Of a stretch of DNA of 64,000 nt, positions 43,726-52,864 are shown piece after piece. The stretch spans positions 124,001-188,000 of the forward strand of contig DASSDB010000004.1 of the NCBI GenBank assembly GCA_035697325.1, in the 5' to 3' direction. The DNA is from Candidatus Saccharimonadales bacterium (GTDB lineage Bacteria > Patescibacteriota > Saccharimonadia > Saccharimonadales > Saccharimonadaceae). The notes beneath the pieces were generated by a model that saw nothing but the letters and a program-made list of their open reading frames with translations, had not been told where the DNA came from and did not search any database. Position numbers and translations under genes: made by a program. Numbering within the stretch: the first letter of the stretch is position 1; every line of letters starts with the position of its first letter.

Positions 43726-45252
43726 TTAGCCCTCAAATCCTTTCGCGGCTGCCTTACCGGTTTTTTCGATCAAGCTAAGCACCTTCTCGTCGGGCTTATC
43801 ACCCTTGTTAAGCGTTCGCATATCTTCTTTATGATCCGTCCAGAGCTTCGTAAGAAGCGCGCCCTGTGCATCTTTAATTTTTGCGACAGGCACACTGTCA
43901 AAACACCCCTGGTTTACGGCGTAGACACTCGCAACCTGTTCCCAGACACCCATCGGCTGATATTGAGGCTGCTTCAAAAGTTCAGTCAGACGCTGACCAC
44001 GGTCAATCTGTGATTTCGTCGCTTCATCAAGGTCACTACCAAACTGCGCAAAGCTTGCAAGTTCGCGGAACTGGCTAAGGCTAAGTTTAAGGTGTCCGCT
44101 TACGCTCTTTACGGCCTTGGTCTGAGCATTACCACCCACACGTGAAACAGAGAGACCGGCTGAAATTGCGGGGCGGATACCCTGGTAAAAGAGGTCCGTT
44201 TCCATGAAAATCTGACCGTCTGTGATCGAAATCACATTGGTTGGAATATAGGCAGAGATGTCTCCAGCCTGGGTCTCAATAATAGGCAACGCCGTAAGGC
44301 TTCCCGCACCAAGCGCATCAGAAAGCTTAGCCGAACGTTCAAGAAGGCGAGAGTGAAGATAAAAAACGTCTCCAGGAAAGGCTTCGCGTCCCGGTGGACG
44401 GCGAAGGAGCAACGACATTTGACGATAAGCAACGGCATGTTTTGTGAGGTCATCGTAGATCATCAGCGCATGCTGCTTGTTGTCACGGAAGTACTCTCCC
44501 ATGGCGGTGCCGGCATATGGCGCAAGGTAAAGAAGAGAAGCGGGATCACTCGGGCCGGTTGCCACAATAATCGTCTGGTCCATTACACCCTCTTGCTTCA
44601 GCCGCTCAACCAGCCGCGCAACCTTAGAGCGCTTTTGACCAATCGCAACATACACATTTACAATGCCAGATTTTTGACGTGCTTGATTGATCATCGTGTC
44701 GATGGCAATGGCCGTCTTACCGGTTTGGCGGTCACCGATAATAAGCTCACGCTGACCACGGCCGATAGGGAACATCGAATCGATTGCCATAATACCGGTC
44801 ATCATCGGCTCGTGCACAGGTTTACGACCCATCACACCAATGGCTTCGCGTTCTACCAAACCGGTTTGCTTGGTTTTGATAGCAGGACCACCATCAAGTG
44901 GGTTACCGAGTGGATCAACCACACGGCCGAGTAGCTCGGGACCAACAGGTACTTCAAGCACAGTACCCTTAAGCTTTACTGTGTCACCGGCAACCACATC
45001 GGCGTCGCTCCCCAGAAGAACCGCACCGATTTCGTCTTCCATAAGGTTGAGGGCAAACGCCTCAACGATGCCATTCTTTGTTTCAATCTGGAGTACTTCT
45101 GAGTAGCCAGCCTTTCGAAGGCCATGCACCCAAGCCACACCGTCACCTACGCGAGTGACGATGCCTGTTGCCTCCAGATTTCCCTTTGTTTCTAGCTTCG
45201 CGATGGCGTCGCGGAGCTCCCGGGATAATTCGCTTACTGCAATATCTGCCAT
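43726..45252 (-). CDS. atpA: ATP synthase alpha subunit
   Basis: 508 aa. P-loop [20 protein letters not shown], the [20 protein letters not shown] signature, and the [18 protein letters not shown] ending of the nucleotide domain with its conserved Arg. Regulatory nucleotide-binding subunit. Full length. It is 22 nt after atpH. Confidence 0.97.
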   Translation of the reverse strand: MADIAVSELSRELRDAIAKLETKGNLEATGIVTRVGDGVAWVHGLRKAGYSEVLQIETKNGIVEAFALNLMEDEIGAVLLGSDADVVAGDTVKLKGTVLEVPVGPELLGRVVDPLGNPLDGGPAIKTKQTGLVEREAIGVMGRKPVHEPMMTGIMAIDSMFPIGRGQRELIIGDRQTGKTAIAIDTMINQARQKSGIVNVYVAIGQKRSKVARLVERLKQEGVMDQTIIVATGPSDPASLLYLAPYAGTAMGEYFRDNKQHALMIYDDLTKHAVAYRQMSLLLRRPPGREAFPGDVFYLHSRLLERSAKLSDALGAGSLTALPIIETQAGDISAYIPTNVISITDGQIFMETDLFYQGIRPAISAGLSVSRVGGNAQTKAVKSVSGHLKLSLSQFRELASFAQFGSDLDEATKSQIDRGQRLTELLKQPQYQPMGVWEQVASVYAVNQGCFDSVPVAKIKDAQGALLTKLWTDHKEDMRTLNKGDKPDEKVLSLIEKTGKAAAKGFEG

Positions 45253-45274
45253 TATTTCCTTCTTTCTTACCGTT

Positions 45275-45643
45275 TTAAGCTTTCAGTGCTTGGATTTTCC
45301 GTTTTAGAGTTGCGTCGAGCCGTTCGCCCGGAGTTGTAAGGCGAATGCCCCCTAAAACAGCAGGGTCAACCGTTTCACGCAAGATGAGTTGCTTGCCGCC
45401 CACCAGCTCCTTGATGTTGTTTTTGAGCGTTTCAGATAGGGGATAGGCACTTGTCACATCCGCAATCACGACACCGTGGGTCGAAAGCGCATATTCAATG
45501 TCGCGAACAAGCAATTCTAATTCACGAGTGCGTCGGTTCTCTACCAAAAATGCTGCTACCTCAAGAAGAACTTTCGTATCATTCTTGATCAGACGCTCAG
45601 CGGCGTACTCGGCAATTTTCTTTCGTGACAAACGCGTAGCCAT
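45275..45643 (-). CDS. atpH: ATP synthase delta subunit, short form
   Basis: 122 aa against about 175-180 usually. The C-terminal signature is intact: [20 protein letters not shown] and [20 protein letters not shown]. The N-terminal six-helix domain is reduced to [20 protein letters not shown]. This suggests the peripheral-stalk contact is rebuilt with fewer helices, as in other reduced genomes. Confidence 0.9.
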   Translation of the reverse strand: MATRLSRKKIAEYAAERLIKNDTKVLLEVAAFLVENRRTRELELLVRDIEYALSTHGVVIADVTSAYPLSETLKNNIKELVGGKQLILRETVDPAVLGGIRLTTPGERLDATLKRKIQALKA

Positions 45644-45645
45644 AG

Positions 45646-46179
45646 CTACTTCGCTTCCTTTACGGCTTCTGCGACCACATTTTGGTCTACCTTAGCCGTT
45701 ACCACCTTGCCAACTACTTTTTCAGTTGCCTGAGCCACTAAGTCAAGCGTTTCGCTTCGCAGGGCTTTCCGGGCAGCCAGAACATCTTTTTCAATCTGCT
45801 CTTGAGCTTCTGCCACGATGTGCTCGGCACGTGTTTTTGCCTTGGCACCAGCACTTTCTATAGTAGCCGCAGCTTCTTCTTTTGCGGTAGAGACGATATC
45901 GCTCGCTTCCATCCGGGCTTGTTTGAGTAACTTTTCAACCTGATCACTCGCTTCTTCAGCCTTCTTCTCAGCCGCTTGGGCTGCTTTTACACCTGCTTCA
46001 ATATCAGCCTCGCGCTTATCAAGCATCTTAGTGAGTGGGGGATACACGAACTTACCCAGAAACCACAGAAGCACCAAAAAGGCGATCGTCTGTAGTACAA
46101 GCAGTTTCCAGTCGATACCAAGCGCCTCAAAGAAGCCTTTTCCTTCGGCCGCCGCTATAGTGGTTAGTATGCTCTCCAT
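45646..46179 (-). CDS. atpF: ATP synthase b subunit
   Basis: 177 aa. Single N-terminal helix (LLVLQTIAFLVLLWFLGKFV) then PPLTKMLDKREADIEAGVKA and a long Ala/Glu/Lys coiled coil. Peripheral stalk. It lies 2 nt upstream of atpH. Confidence 0.94.
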   Translation of the reverse strand: MESILTTIAAAEGKGFFEALGIDWKLLVLQTIAFLVLLWFLGKFVYPPLTKMLDKREADIEAGVKAAQAAEKKAEEASDQVEKLLKQARMEASDIVSTAKEEAAATIESAGAKAKTRAEHIVAEAQEQIEKDVLAARKALRSETLDLVAQATEKVVGKVVTAKVDQNVVAEAVKEAK

Positions 46180-46190
46180 AAAAAGCTACC

Positions 46191-46403
46191 TTAAATAAAC
46201 TTCGCGATAATTGCCACGATAATACCGATGATGGCAAGGGCGTCAACGAATGAAATACCAAGAATCATCATCGTACGGATGTCGTTGATCTTCTCTGGGT
46301 TACGGCCAACCGCATTTACAGCAGCGTTAGCGACGATACCCGCACCAAGTGCTGCAAACCCTGCTGGAATTGCGTAAGTCAAGCCAAAAGCTAATTGTTC
46401 CAT
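46191..46403 (-). CDS. atpE: ATP synthase c subunit
   Basis: 70 aa, two helices. AVGRNPEKINDIRTMMILGI is the polar RNP loop; ILGISFVDALAIIGIIVAII carries the ion-binding carboxylate as Asp rather than the more common Glu, with no Na+-type Gln/Ser-Thr ligand pair, so a proton-coupled ring is likely. Confidence 0.95.
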   Translation of the reverse strand: MEQLAFGLTYAIPAGFAALGAGIVANAAVNAVGRNPEKINDIRTMMILGISFVDALAIIGIIVAIIAKFI

Positions 46404-46438
46404 TTTATTATCTCCTTTTATTTATTACCTAAATTATA

Positions 46439-47281
46439 TCATTCCCTCGTTGGGACAGCCTTGGCAGTCTTAGGGGTAGGTGAATGATCGGATACATGTT
46501 CGTCGTGCGTGTCGTGGCTGACGAGGCCCAGGGAAATAAACACAGTGGTAAGCATAAAGAAAATGTACGCCTGAATACCTCCGATGAAGAGTTCGAAGAT
46601 ATAAAACGGTGGCAAAGCGGCCACAGAAAAGTACGATGTAAGGAAACCTACCATTACAAGAAGTACCTCGCCGGCAAAAACATTACCGAATAAACGAAGA
46701 CTCAAGGCTACGGTACGCGAAAAGTCGGCGATGATCTCAAGAATTCCCTCAAATGCCCCGGCCGGATCCTTGATAGGATTCTTGATAAAACGCTTTACGT
46801 TTCCGAAGAACCCATGGGCGCGGATAGCATAAATTTGCATTGTAACGAGCGTAATGATGGCAAGCCCGAACGTTGTGTTGAGATCGGCCGCAAAGCCACG
46901 GAATAAAGGTGTCTCATGTAACGTCACTGGCCCAACGAACGGTAAGATACCCAAGTAGTACTGTGTAATAATGAAGAAGAAGAGAGTGATTGGCAGCGGC
47001 GCCAACCGTTTTGCAACCGTCTTGTCACCGATGATATTTTCTACTGTTTTATAGAGGCCCTCGTATCCCCAAACAATCAATTTTGTAAGAAATCCGCGCT
47101 TTTTATTTTTCTTGACAACATATACCGCACGAAGCAAAACCGCAAGAAGGACTACATACCCTAAAACACCAAGCAAGATCGCATTTGTAACCGGAACACC
47201 TGCTACATTAAAAATTTCTTCAGCAGCAAGTGAAACATGAGGTCCTGAATGTTCAGCGGCAAATTGAGTGAGCTGTATCAT
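46439..47281 (-). CDS. atpB: ATP synthase a subunit
   Basis: 280 aa from the ATG at 47281; a longer frame to 47365 overlaps the upstream gene. The key helix ADFSRTVALSLRLFGNVFAG has the essential Arg, and LELFIGGIQAYIFFMLTTVF the second half-channel region (here starting FELF). The ATG overlaps the stop of the upstream gene (ATGA). Confidence 0.95.
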   Translation of the reverse strand: MIQLTQFAAEHSGPHVSLAAEEIFNVAGVPVTNAILLGVLGYVVLLAVLLRAVYVVKKNKKRGFLTKLIVWGYEGLYKTVENIIGDKTVAKRLAPLPITLFFFIITQYYLGILPFVGPVTLHETPLFRGFAADLNTTFGLAIITLVTMQIYAIRAHGFFGNVKRFIKNPIKDPAGAFEGILEIIADFSRTVALSLRLFGNVFAGEVLLVMVGFLTSYFSVAALPPFYIFELFIGGIQAYIFFMLTTVFISLGLVSHDTHDEHVSDHSPTPKTAKAVPTRE

Positions 47282-47529
47282 AATTGTTTTACCTTCTTTA
47301 TTTGTGCACGTACTAATAGATAGGCAATCACTCCACCAAGTATGATCGATGCGACCATAACCCACGGCTTTGTTCCGAGCGTTTTATCAAGTAACAACCC
47401 TGCGATTGTCATTCCTACAAGGGGAACAAAAAGTCGCCATGTCGTGTCAGTGATCGTCAGCATTAAAAGAACCGTCGAAGCTTTCGGCGGCAGCTGGTGA
47501 TCATCGCCCTGCTTTGGTGATGTAGCCAT
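47278..47529 (-). CDS. AtpI/AtpZ-like assembly factor
   Basis: 83 aa, two membrane helices (LFVPLVGMTIAGLLLDKTLG and VMVASIILGGVIAYLLVRAQ). Size, the GLxxDxxxGTxPW-type segment and the first place in the atp operon identify an AtpI/AtpZ-type c-ring assembly protein or Mg2+/Ca2+ transporter. No Shine-Dalgarno; TATAGT lies 10 nt before the ATG, marking the operon promoter. Confidence 0.8.
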   Translation of the reverse strand: MATSPKQGDDHQLPPKASTVLLMLTITDTTWRLFVPLVGMTIAGLLLDKTLGTKPWVMVASIILGGVIAYLLVRAQIKKVKQL

Positions 47530-47592
47530 GTACTCATATACTATAGCAGCAGACAGATCATTTGTATAGTAGTGAAAACTTCTCTATACGAC

Positions 47593-47620
47593 ATAAAAAA
47601 ACACCCGGGAAGGGGGGTGT
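47593..47620 (-). terminator. Intrinsic terminator
   Basis: On the minus strand ACACCC/GGGTGT is followed by T7. It is the second terminator after the gene at 47691. Confidence 0.8.
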
Positions 47621-47629
47621 AAAGGTGGT

Positions 47630-47678
47630 GTGCATGCGACTCCCGGGGACATCTCTGTCCTCCAGGAGCCGCATGCAC
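47630..47678 (-). terminator. First terminator hairpin after the gene at 47691
   Basis: GTGCATGCG/CGCATGCAC with an inner CTCC/GGAG and GGACA/TGTCC stem. It starts 12 nt past the stop. Confidence 0.75.
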
Positions 47679-47690
47679 GTCGGGTTGGTA

Positions 47691-48368
47691 CTAGCGGTTG
47701 ACCGGAGCAGTGAACGAAGCCATCTTGGGGGCCCAGTCCGGAAGGGACTGGGACACGCTCGAGTCAGCGTCGGTCACGAACAGGTCGACACACACGGTGT
47801 TCGGAAAGGTCAGGACGATCGTCTTGCCCTTGTCGATGACCTGGGAGTCCAGCTGGCCCAATGCGTTCTCACCCTTCAGGGTGGGCAGCGCCAGCATACC
47901 GTTCTGGGTCCAGTCGACTATGACCGTGCAAGTCGTGCCCTGGTGGGAAACGAAAACGCCCCGGGGGACGTCGCCGTAGTCGAAGGCGTTGCAGCCCAGA
48001 CCGTCACGACCGGGACCGGCCTCGACGGGGACAACCGTGATGCGACCCGTATAAGACGTGTACACCGCGGCCTGCCTGGCAGCCACCAACTCCTCGGGCG
48101 ACTGACTGGTCAAGGGGCCGAACGTACCGAGCATGGCCAACGCCATGGCTGCGGCGACGCCCATGGGGACGGCAACCCGCACACCGGTGACGAGCTTGTC
48201 GGTGATGTCGAACGCCACGAAGGCCGCCCCGATCGTCAGAACCCCACCGACAACAACGGCGATGACGCCAGCGGTCGTGAGGGTGTAGTTGACGAAGGAA
48301 CAGACGGAAGCAGCGATGACGACGAGGATGCTCAGCAAAAGGCCAAGCCGACGCAAGACTTCGGACAC
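47691..48368 (-). CDS. Membrane-anchored GC-rich hypothetical protein (cassette gene)
   Basis: 225 aa, GTG start with TAGGAG upstream. Three hydrophobic segments in the first 85 residues (LLLSILVVIAASVCSFV, VIAVVVGGVLTIGAAFVAF, AVPMGVAAAMALAMLGTF), then an outer domain with Cys in GLGCNAFDYG, GTTCTVIVDW and PNTVCVDLFV. Strong high-GC codon bias and an actinobacterial feel; family unknown. Independent promoter and double terminator; it sits just upstream of the atp operon promoter. Confidence 0.65.
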   Translation of the reverse strand: MSEVLRRLGLLLSILVVIAASVCSFVNYTLTTAGVIAVVVGGVLTIGAAFVAFDITDKLVTGVRVAVPMGVAAAMALAMLGTFGPLTSQSPEELVAARQAAVYTSYTGRITVVPVEAGPGRDGLGCNAFDYGDVPRGVFVSHQGTTCTVIVDWTQNGMLALPTLKGENALGQLDSQVIDKGKTIVLTFPNTVCVDLFVTDADSSVSQSLPDWAPKMASFTAPVNR

Positions 48369-48412
48369 GGTGATCTCCTAGATCTAGATCAGTACCAATG
48401 ATTGACGTGCGA

Positions 48413-48480
48413 GATTGAAAAGCCAAAAACTCTTCTCAATCAGTAAATACAATTATAACACTTTAATTTAATATAGTCAA
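48413..48480 (-). promoter_or_regulatory. Promoter with +1 hairpin
   Basis: TTGACT (48480-48475), 17-nt spacer, TATAAT (48457-48452), then the 10-bp hairpin GATTGAGAAG/CTTTTCAATC (48441-48413) and a leader of about 45 nt. Confidence 0.7.
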
Positions 48481-48508
48481 CTATCATTATTCATATTAAG
48501 ATAGGGGT

Positions 48509-48703
48509 ATGCCCCGACGAAACAATCGCCAATTATCCAAAATTTCTCCTGTCCAAGGAAATTGCCAGACTAAACGACGCTACGCTACAAAAAGCGAAGC
48601 AGAAGCAACCGCCAGCTATCAAATGACCCTAAAGCCAGAACTACACCTGAGAGTATATAAATGTCCTATCTGTAACAAATGGCACCTCACTAATCAGAAA
48701 TAG
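48509..48703 (+). CDS. Small zinc-knuckle-like protein
   Basis: 64 aa. RYATKSEAEATASYQMTL then LRVYKCPICNKWHLTNQK, where one CxxC plus a following His makes a minimal metal site, a pattern I know from small HNH/treble-clef-like CPR proteins. Basic. TAAGAT lies 6 nt before the ATG (leaderless). Role unknown; nucleic-acid binding is plausible. Confidence 0.55.
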   Translation: MPRRNNRQLSKISPVQGNCQTKRRYATKSEAEATASYQMTLKPELHLRVYKCPICNKWHLTNQK

Positions 48704-48776
48704 TTGTGGTTGTTGTCAGCTCATAAAATGATATTATGTATATGTCAATCCGTGAACGAAGGAAGGAAGTGGCACA

Positions 48777-49163
48777 TTGCGTATCTTACGTGGTGGAGCA
48801 ATGGCTCTCGCGGCCAGCTTCGCCCTGCTGTCCACCGGCTGTGGTGCCGAGGACTGGAAAAGCCCGAACGAAAAGCTGAGCGAACGGCTGACCGCCGACC
48901 TGACCAAAAGCGGCTTCACCGATATCACTGTAGAAAGTGCCGACGTGGGCATTTTCTACGATGACGGCCAAGCGCTGGTTTCCGTCGACAACTGCCGCAT
49001 CCGGCTCGACTGGAGACAGGGCAACGGCTGGAAGTTGCACGAAGGTACGGTGGATACCGGACCGGGTGAGCTGACCGCCGACCTGATCAAGAAGCAGCCC
49101 CAGTTTGCCGGGTGCGTGAAGCAACCGACGACATCAACCACACCAGTGCCCCCGAGCCAGTAA
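48777..49163 (+). CDS. Lipoprotein (cassette gene)
   Basis: 128 aa from a TTG with GGAAGGAAG upstream. MALAASFALLSTGCGAE holds a lipobox (LSTGC) for lipidation at Cys 22. The mature part has TADLTKSGFTDITVESADVG and a Cys pair (DNCRIRLDW...FAGCVKQ), and ends in a Pro/Thr/Ser tail. GC-rich. It should be anchored on the outer face of the membrane. Promoter region about 48735-48742 (TATTAT) and terminator at 49178. Function unknown. Confidence 0.65.
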   Translation: MRILRGGAMALAASFALLSTGCGAEDWKSPNEKLSERLTADLTKSGFTDITVESADVGIFYDDGQALVSVDNCRIRLDWRQGNGWKLHEGTVDTGPGELTADLIKKQPQFAGCVKQPTTSTTPVPPSQ

Positions 49164-49177
49164 CTCGTTCGCGGATT

Positions 49178-49208
49178 CCGCTTGCTACCATGCGTGGCAA
49201 GCGGTTTT
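49178..49208 (+). terminator. Intrinsic terminator
   Basis: CCGCTTGC/GCAAGCGG with a TTTT tail. Confidence 0.85.
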
Positions 49209-49286
49209 CGCTATTTAAATACTGATATACTAGGTGTAGAAAAAGACAAGAAAGTATACTATACTTAGTATAGTAAAGGGGAATAT

Positions 49287-49580
49287 ATGGACGAACCAAC
49301 CAAGCAGACAATCGACGACAACGACTCAAAAGTCATTATCTATAGCACAACGTGGTGTGCATTTTGTAAAACCGAAGAGCAATACCTTCAAAAACTGGGT
49401 GTTGGCTACGTAAAAAAAGATATTGAAGAAGATAAAGAAGCTTACGAAGAACTCATGGAGAAGAGCAATGGAGCCTTTCAGGGAGTTCCCGTAACAGACA
49501 TCGCGGGCGATCTCGTGCTCGGTTTTGATAGAGCTAAAATCGATACTCTATTGAAAGAAAAGCAGCTCGTTACGGCTTAA
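49287..49580 (+). CDS. Glutaredoxin-like thioredoxin-fold protein
   Basis: 97 aa, ATG with AAAGGGGAA upstream. KVIIYSTTWCAFCKTEEQYL gives the CxxC redox site; GAFQGVPVTDIAGDLVLGFD gives the cis-Pro and the Gly-Phe-Asp end of the glutaredoxin fold. Similar to NrdH/mycoredoxin-type proteins. Cytoplasmic disulphide reduction is likely. It ends at a long palindromic terminator. Confidence 0.88.
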   Translation: MDEPTKQTIDDNDSKVIIYSTTWCAFCKTEEQYLQKLGVGYVKKDIEEDKEAYEELMEKSNGAFQGVPVTDIAGDLVLGFDRAKIDTLLKEKQLVTA

Positions 49581-49585
49581 TCCGG

Positions 49586-49638
49586 CTCTTATGTAAAAAA
49601 ACAGCACTTAGCAATAGGTGCTGTTTTTTACATAAGAG
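49586..49638. terminator. Long bidirectional terminator palindrome
   Basis: CTCTTATGTAAAAAA...TTTTTTACATAAGAG with an ACAGCAC/GTGCTGT core. About 22 bp of stem. Confidence 0.85.
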
Positions 49639-49716
49639 ATGGTGTGCCACTTGCATTTTTTTGAAATTAGGTCAATAATACCTACCGCAATCCCGATTAC
49701 AAGGAGGTTAGTCCCG

Positions 49717-50313
49717 ATGAGAATCGGTGCAATGTGTTTTGCTCAGATTCGCGACGAGCAAGGGCGCTACTGCTTGCTCCTCAACAAAGGTCGACTGAAG
49801 CACAGCCAAGAGCGTATCTTGTCACCTGTGGGTGGCGGGATCGAGGGTAGGGACGCTGGCCTGAAGCACTTGACCAAGCTAGGTGCAACTGACTTCGAGA
49901 GCCTTCCCGATTTGCGGTTCCGCATCGCAGACGAGAAAGTGGCCAAGGTCGAGGAATGGTTCGCGAAGCAGGTCGACCGTGAGGTTTCGGTACTTCGCGA
50001 GCTCCGAGAGGAGCTGGGCGAGGAAACCGGCGTTCTCTCCGAAGATGACATGCAGCACATCACCGAAAAGTTCATCGAAGCCTCACGCTTCGATGCCTTC
50101 ACCAAGCGGCGCAATGTGGCCGAGAAGAAGACCGCCTACCTCATTGAGGTGTTCCAGGTGGGCTTCCCGGCCAACGTCATGCGAAAGCTCTTGGAAGCAG
50201 CCACGCGTCCCATCGAGGACCGCTGGGCGTACTTCGTTTCGCGAGAAGAGATCGAGAAGGGCGAAACGCACGACTCGGTCAAGATCGGCCCCATCTCTGC
50301 GTACATTCTGTAA
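49717..50313 (+). CDS. Nudix-like protein (cassette gene)
   Basis: 198 aa, ATG with AAGGAGG upstream. RIGAMCFAQIRDEQGRYCLL and ILSPVGGGIEG give the first strands and the Gly of a Nudix fold; VLRELREELGEETGVLSEDD near residue 95 fits the REx2EExGx box. A long insertion (about 45 residues) separates the GG from the RE helix, unlike ordinary Nudix enzymes. GC-rich cassette with promoter TTGCAT-N17-AATAAT and terminator at 50321. Catalysis is probable but the substrate is unknown. Confidence 0.6.
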   Translation: MRIGAMCFAQIRDEQGRYCLLLNKGRLKHSQERILSPVGGGIEGRDAGLKHLTKLGATDFESLPDLRFRIADEKVAKVEEWFAKQVDREVSVLRELREELGEETGVLSEDDMQHITEKFIEASRFDAFTKRRNVAEKKTAYLIEVFQVGFPANVMRKLLEAATRPIEDRWAYFVSREEIEKGETHDSVKIGPISAYIL

Positions 50314-50320
50314 TCGGGAT

Positions 50321-50354
50321 CGGACAGTACCCGTACTAGGGTGCTGTCCGAAAA
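50321..50354 (+). terminator. Intrinsic terminator
   Basis: CGGACAGTACCC/GGGTGCTGTCCG followed by AAAACG. The next promoter -35 box begins 7 nt later. Confidence 0.75.
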
Positions 50355-50357
50355 CGA

Positions 50358-50447
50358 TTGACATTTATTCATTTTTCTGATATAGTTATCGCCATGTCTG
50401 CCGGAAGTTTTGTTTCTCGGCAGCGTACATCTCAGCGACTACCTTAA
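50358..50447 (+). promoter_or_regulatory. Consensus promoter with leader peptide frame
   Basis: TTGACA (50358), 17-nt spacer, TATAGT (50381). An ATG 7 nt after the -10 opens a 17-codon frame (50394-50447) whose TAA overlaps the AAGGAG of the gene at 50460. Hairpin CTGCCG/CGGCAG at 50398-50423. Confidence 0.65.
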
Positions 50448-50459
50448 GGAGTGATCGCC

Positions 50460-50888
50460 ATGCTCGACACCCAGTCCCGCCCGAGTCCCGCCACGTTCGC
50501 CAAGCTGCTGGCCGCCAAGAAGGCCCAGCCCGCGGCACCCGCCACGAGCACGACCAGGCCGGCGCCTTCGAGACGACGCAAGCCGTACACCACCCAGTCC
50601 GCCGGCTACGAGGTCCCGCGCAGCCTGCCCGCGAAAGCGACCCCGGTCGACCAGCTCGTGCCGCGCGACATCGACCCGCTCGACTCCGACATCATCGAGC
50701 TCGAGGGCGACGACACCGAGCGCGAGCCCGAAGGCGACCGCGCTGACGTGTGGATGCCGGGCCTCGGTGCCTTCGACATCGACCAGAGGCCGCGCCTCAA
50801 GCGCCCCACGATCATCGACGAGCTCGACCCGACCGAGGAACTCGACCTGACTCCCGAATTCTGGGGATTCAGCATCGTGACCTGGTAG
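50460..50888 (+). CDS. GC-rich hypothetical protein (cassette gene)
   Basis: 142 aa, ATG with TAAGGAGT upstream. A disordered Pro/Ala/Thr-rich N terminus (AAPATSTTRPAPSRRRKPYT) and an acidic Asp/Glu/Pro/Leu-rich C-terminal half (DIDPLDSDIIELEGDDTERE) ending FWGFSIVTW. No Cys, no signal. Strong GC codon bias. Own terminator. Charge segregation suggests a scaffold or binding role, but nothing more can be said. Confidence 0.55.
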   Translation: MLDTQSRPSPATFAKLLAAKKAQPAAPATSTTRPAPSRRRKPYTTQSAGYEVPRSLPAKATPVDQLVPRDIDPLDSDIIELEGDDTEREPEGDRADVWMPGLGAFDIDQRPRLKRPTIIDELDPTEELDLTPEFWGFSIVTW

Positions 50889-50902
50889 TTTCCATCTGAG
50901 AT

Positions 50903-50949
50903 AGCCGGTATCGCAACCCTTACCAAGGGGGGCGCGATACCGGCTTTTT
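50903..50949 (+). terminator. Intrinsic terminator
   Basis: AGCCGGTATCGC/GCGATACCGGCT with a T5 tail. Confidence 0.9.
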
Positions 50950-50989
50950 CGCACTCATTCAAGATAGAGAAAGCAAGACCGACTCTCTT

Positions 50990-52750
50990 CTATGCACCAA
51001 TTTTTATTACTTCACCTCCAATAGCCTGTTGAAAGTAGCCATCATGGCTCACATAGAGGATCGCACCGCTATATTTAGCAAGTGCCGTTTCAAGTTCTTC
51101 AATACTAGGGAGATCCAGGTGGTTAGTAGGTTCGTCGAGTATGAGTAGCTGGGGATCATTCGCCAGCATAGAAATCAGCTGAAACCTAGCCTTTTGGCCT
51201 CCGCTAAGACGAGAGAGAGGCACTTTGCCATCTCCTTCGGTAAAGAGGTAGTCATTCATAAGACCTCGCACTTTTGTCGTTGAAATGGACAATCCGCGGT
51301 CAAGATACATGCGTTCGATTGCGTCTTCAAGAGGGAGAGGGAAGTACTTCTGATCAACTTCTTGCTCATAGATACCGATACGAACGCGCGTATCAAGCGT
51401 GACTTCGCCGTCAAATAGGCGGATTGCTTTAGTGACACCATAAGAATCTACCTCAGCAAAATGGCTTCTCGCCAGGTCTGATAAGGGCCCCGGCGCCTTT
51501 TCAGACGTGGGTTGCAGATATTTTGCATCAGTAAAATTCTCATGGTTATTGCGTTTTGCAAGCAGTACCTTAATCAACGTCGTCTTACCCGCACCATTCC
51601 GACCTCTTAGTTCCATCGCTTCGCCCTCACGCAAATCGATATTCACCCCCGAAAAAAGAGGCGTATCGCCATACCCAAGGCTGACATTTTTAGCATTCAC
51701 AAGAATATGCTTACTCCGAGATTCATCATTTCGAAGATTCATGCGGATATTCTTAGCTTTGAACTTATCGTATTGGGAAGCTACTTTATAATTAAGATTC
51801 TCAGCGGATGCTTTATCGATCCAAAACGTCGGCTTCTCCTTTGCCTGAAGTTCCGCCAGCTCTTTGCGCGATGTCTCCTCAAGTCGTTTGAATTTCTGTA
51901 TCGTGCCTGGGTTCCGTGACTTTTCCTTTAGCCGCTGATAGTCAAGCACCTTTACCTTCAGATTAGCAATGCGTTTTTCAATCATCTCGAATTCGTTCAT
52001 CTGTGAGCCGGTACTAACGGCATTTTGCTTAAGATATGCATCGTAATTACCCTTATAACTGACACTTCCGCCGTCCTTTAATTCAACGATGCGATCAACC
52101 TCATTTAGTACATCGCGATCGTGGGTAATTACGAGAACAGCTTCTTTTGCCGATTTTAGCCATTCAACGAACTGAGCCTTCGCAACATAATCCATATGGT
52201 TTGTCGGTTCATCCACCAACGCAAGCTGCGCTTGAGAATGCATGACTTTTACTACCTCGACAAGCCGTTTCTGGCCACCAGAGAGAGTAGAGAATTGTCG
52301 GTGAGCAATGCCCTCAAGCTGAAAAGCATCGAGCTCGCGTTCGATCTGCTCCTCAATCTGATAGAACCCTTTGTCGTCAAACCGCTGCAAGGCCGCAGTA
52401 TACTCTTCGATTTTCTTCATGTCGCTCCCCATTGTTTCAGGGTAGGTTTCGATAATGTCACTGAGCGAGGCATACTCTGGCAGCCCTTGCAATACATATT
52501 GCAATACGGTGGTATCGCCAATATCGTGATGCTCTTGCTGTGTTGCTACCACTACGGTTCCCCGACGATATACGATGTCGCCGGTAAAATCGTGATCTGT
52601 GCCAGCCAAAATACCGAAAAGGGTAGATTTACCAACACCATTACGACCTATCACGCCGATTTTTTCTCCGTCATCAATACTAAAGCGAACTCCGGTCATA
52701 AGTGACTTGGGGCCAAAGCTCTTTTCAGTAATGGTAATATCAGCGATCAT
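50990..52750 (-). CDS. ABC-F family ATPase
   Basis: 586 aa from the ATG at 52750. Two ATPase domains: Walker A GVIGRNGVGKSTLFGI, signature LSGGQKRLVEVVKV, Walker B ALVDEPTNHMD; then GRNGAGKTTLIKVL, LSGGQKARFQLISM and LLILDEPTNHLD. A linker coiled coil (about 245-310) joins them. No membrane domain. It acts on the ribosome E site, as translation factor or ribosome protection against antibiotics. TATACT lies 9 nt before the ATG, no Shine-Dalgarno. Confidence 0.93.
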   Translation of the reverse strand: MIADITITEKSFGPKSLMTGVRFSIDDGEKIGVIGRNGVGKSTLFGILAGTDHDFTGDIVYRRGTVVVATQQEHHDIGDTTVLQYVLQGLPEYASLSDIIETYPETMGSDMKKIEEYTAALQRFDDKGFYQIEEQIERELDAFQLEGIAHRQFSTLSGGQKRLVEVVKVMHSQAQLALVDEPTNHMDYVAKAQFVEWLKSAKEAVLVITHDRDVLNEVDRIVELKDGGSVSYKGNYDAYLKQNAVSTGSQMNEFEMIEKRIANLKVKVLDYQRLKEKSRNPGTIQKFKRLEETSRKELAELQAKEKPTFWIDKASAENLNYKVASQYDKFKAKNIRMNLRNDESRSKHILVNAKNVSLGYGDTPLFSGVNIDLREGEAMELRGRNGAGKTTLIKVLLAKRNNHENFTDAKYLQPTSEKAPGPLSDLARSHFAEVDSYGVTKAIRLFDGEVTLDTRVRIGIYEQEVDQKYFPLPLEDAIERMYLDRGLSISTTKVRGLMNDYLFTEGDGKVPLSRLSGGQKARFQLISMLANDPQLLILDEPTNHLDLPSIEELETALAKYSGAILYVSHDGYFQQAIGGEVIKIGA

Positions 52751-52785
52751 ATCTGTAAAAGTATACCACAAATGAACTCCGGGTA

Positions 52786-52814
52786 TTGCATTTTGTATGA
52801 GCTTATGTTATAAT
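52786..52814 (+). promoter_or_regulatory. Promoter of the gene at 52865
   Basis: TTGCAT, 17-nt spacer, TATAAT. Confidence 0.75.
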
Positions 52815-52864
52815 AGTTATTGAATCGGTTTGGATCTACACCTAGAAGGAAATCGAGGAACCTC

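Noticed and set aside
50439-50962. Antisense ORFs opposite the 50460 gene
   Set aside because: They lack a Shine-Dalgarno and promoter and cross the real gene's terminator.
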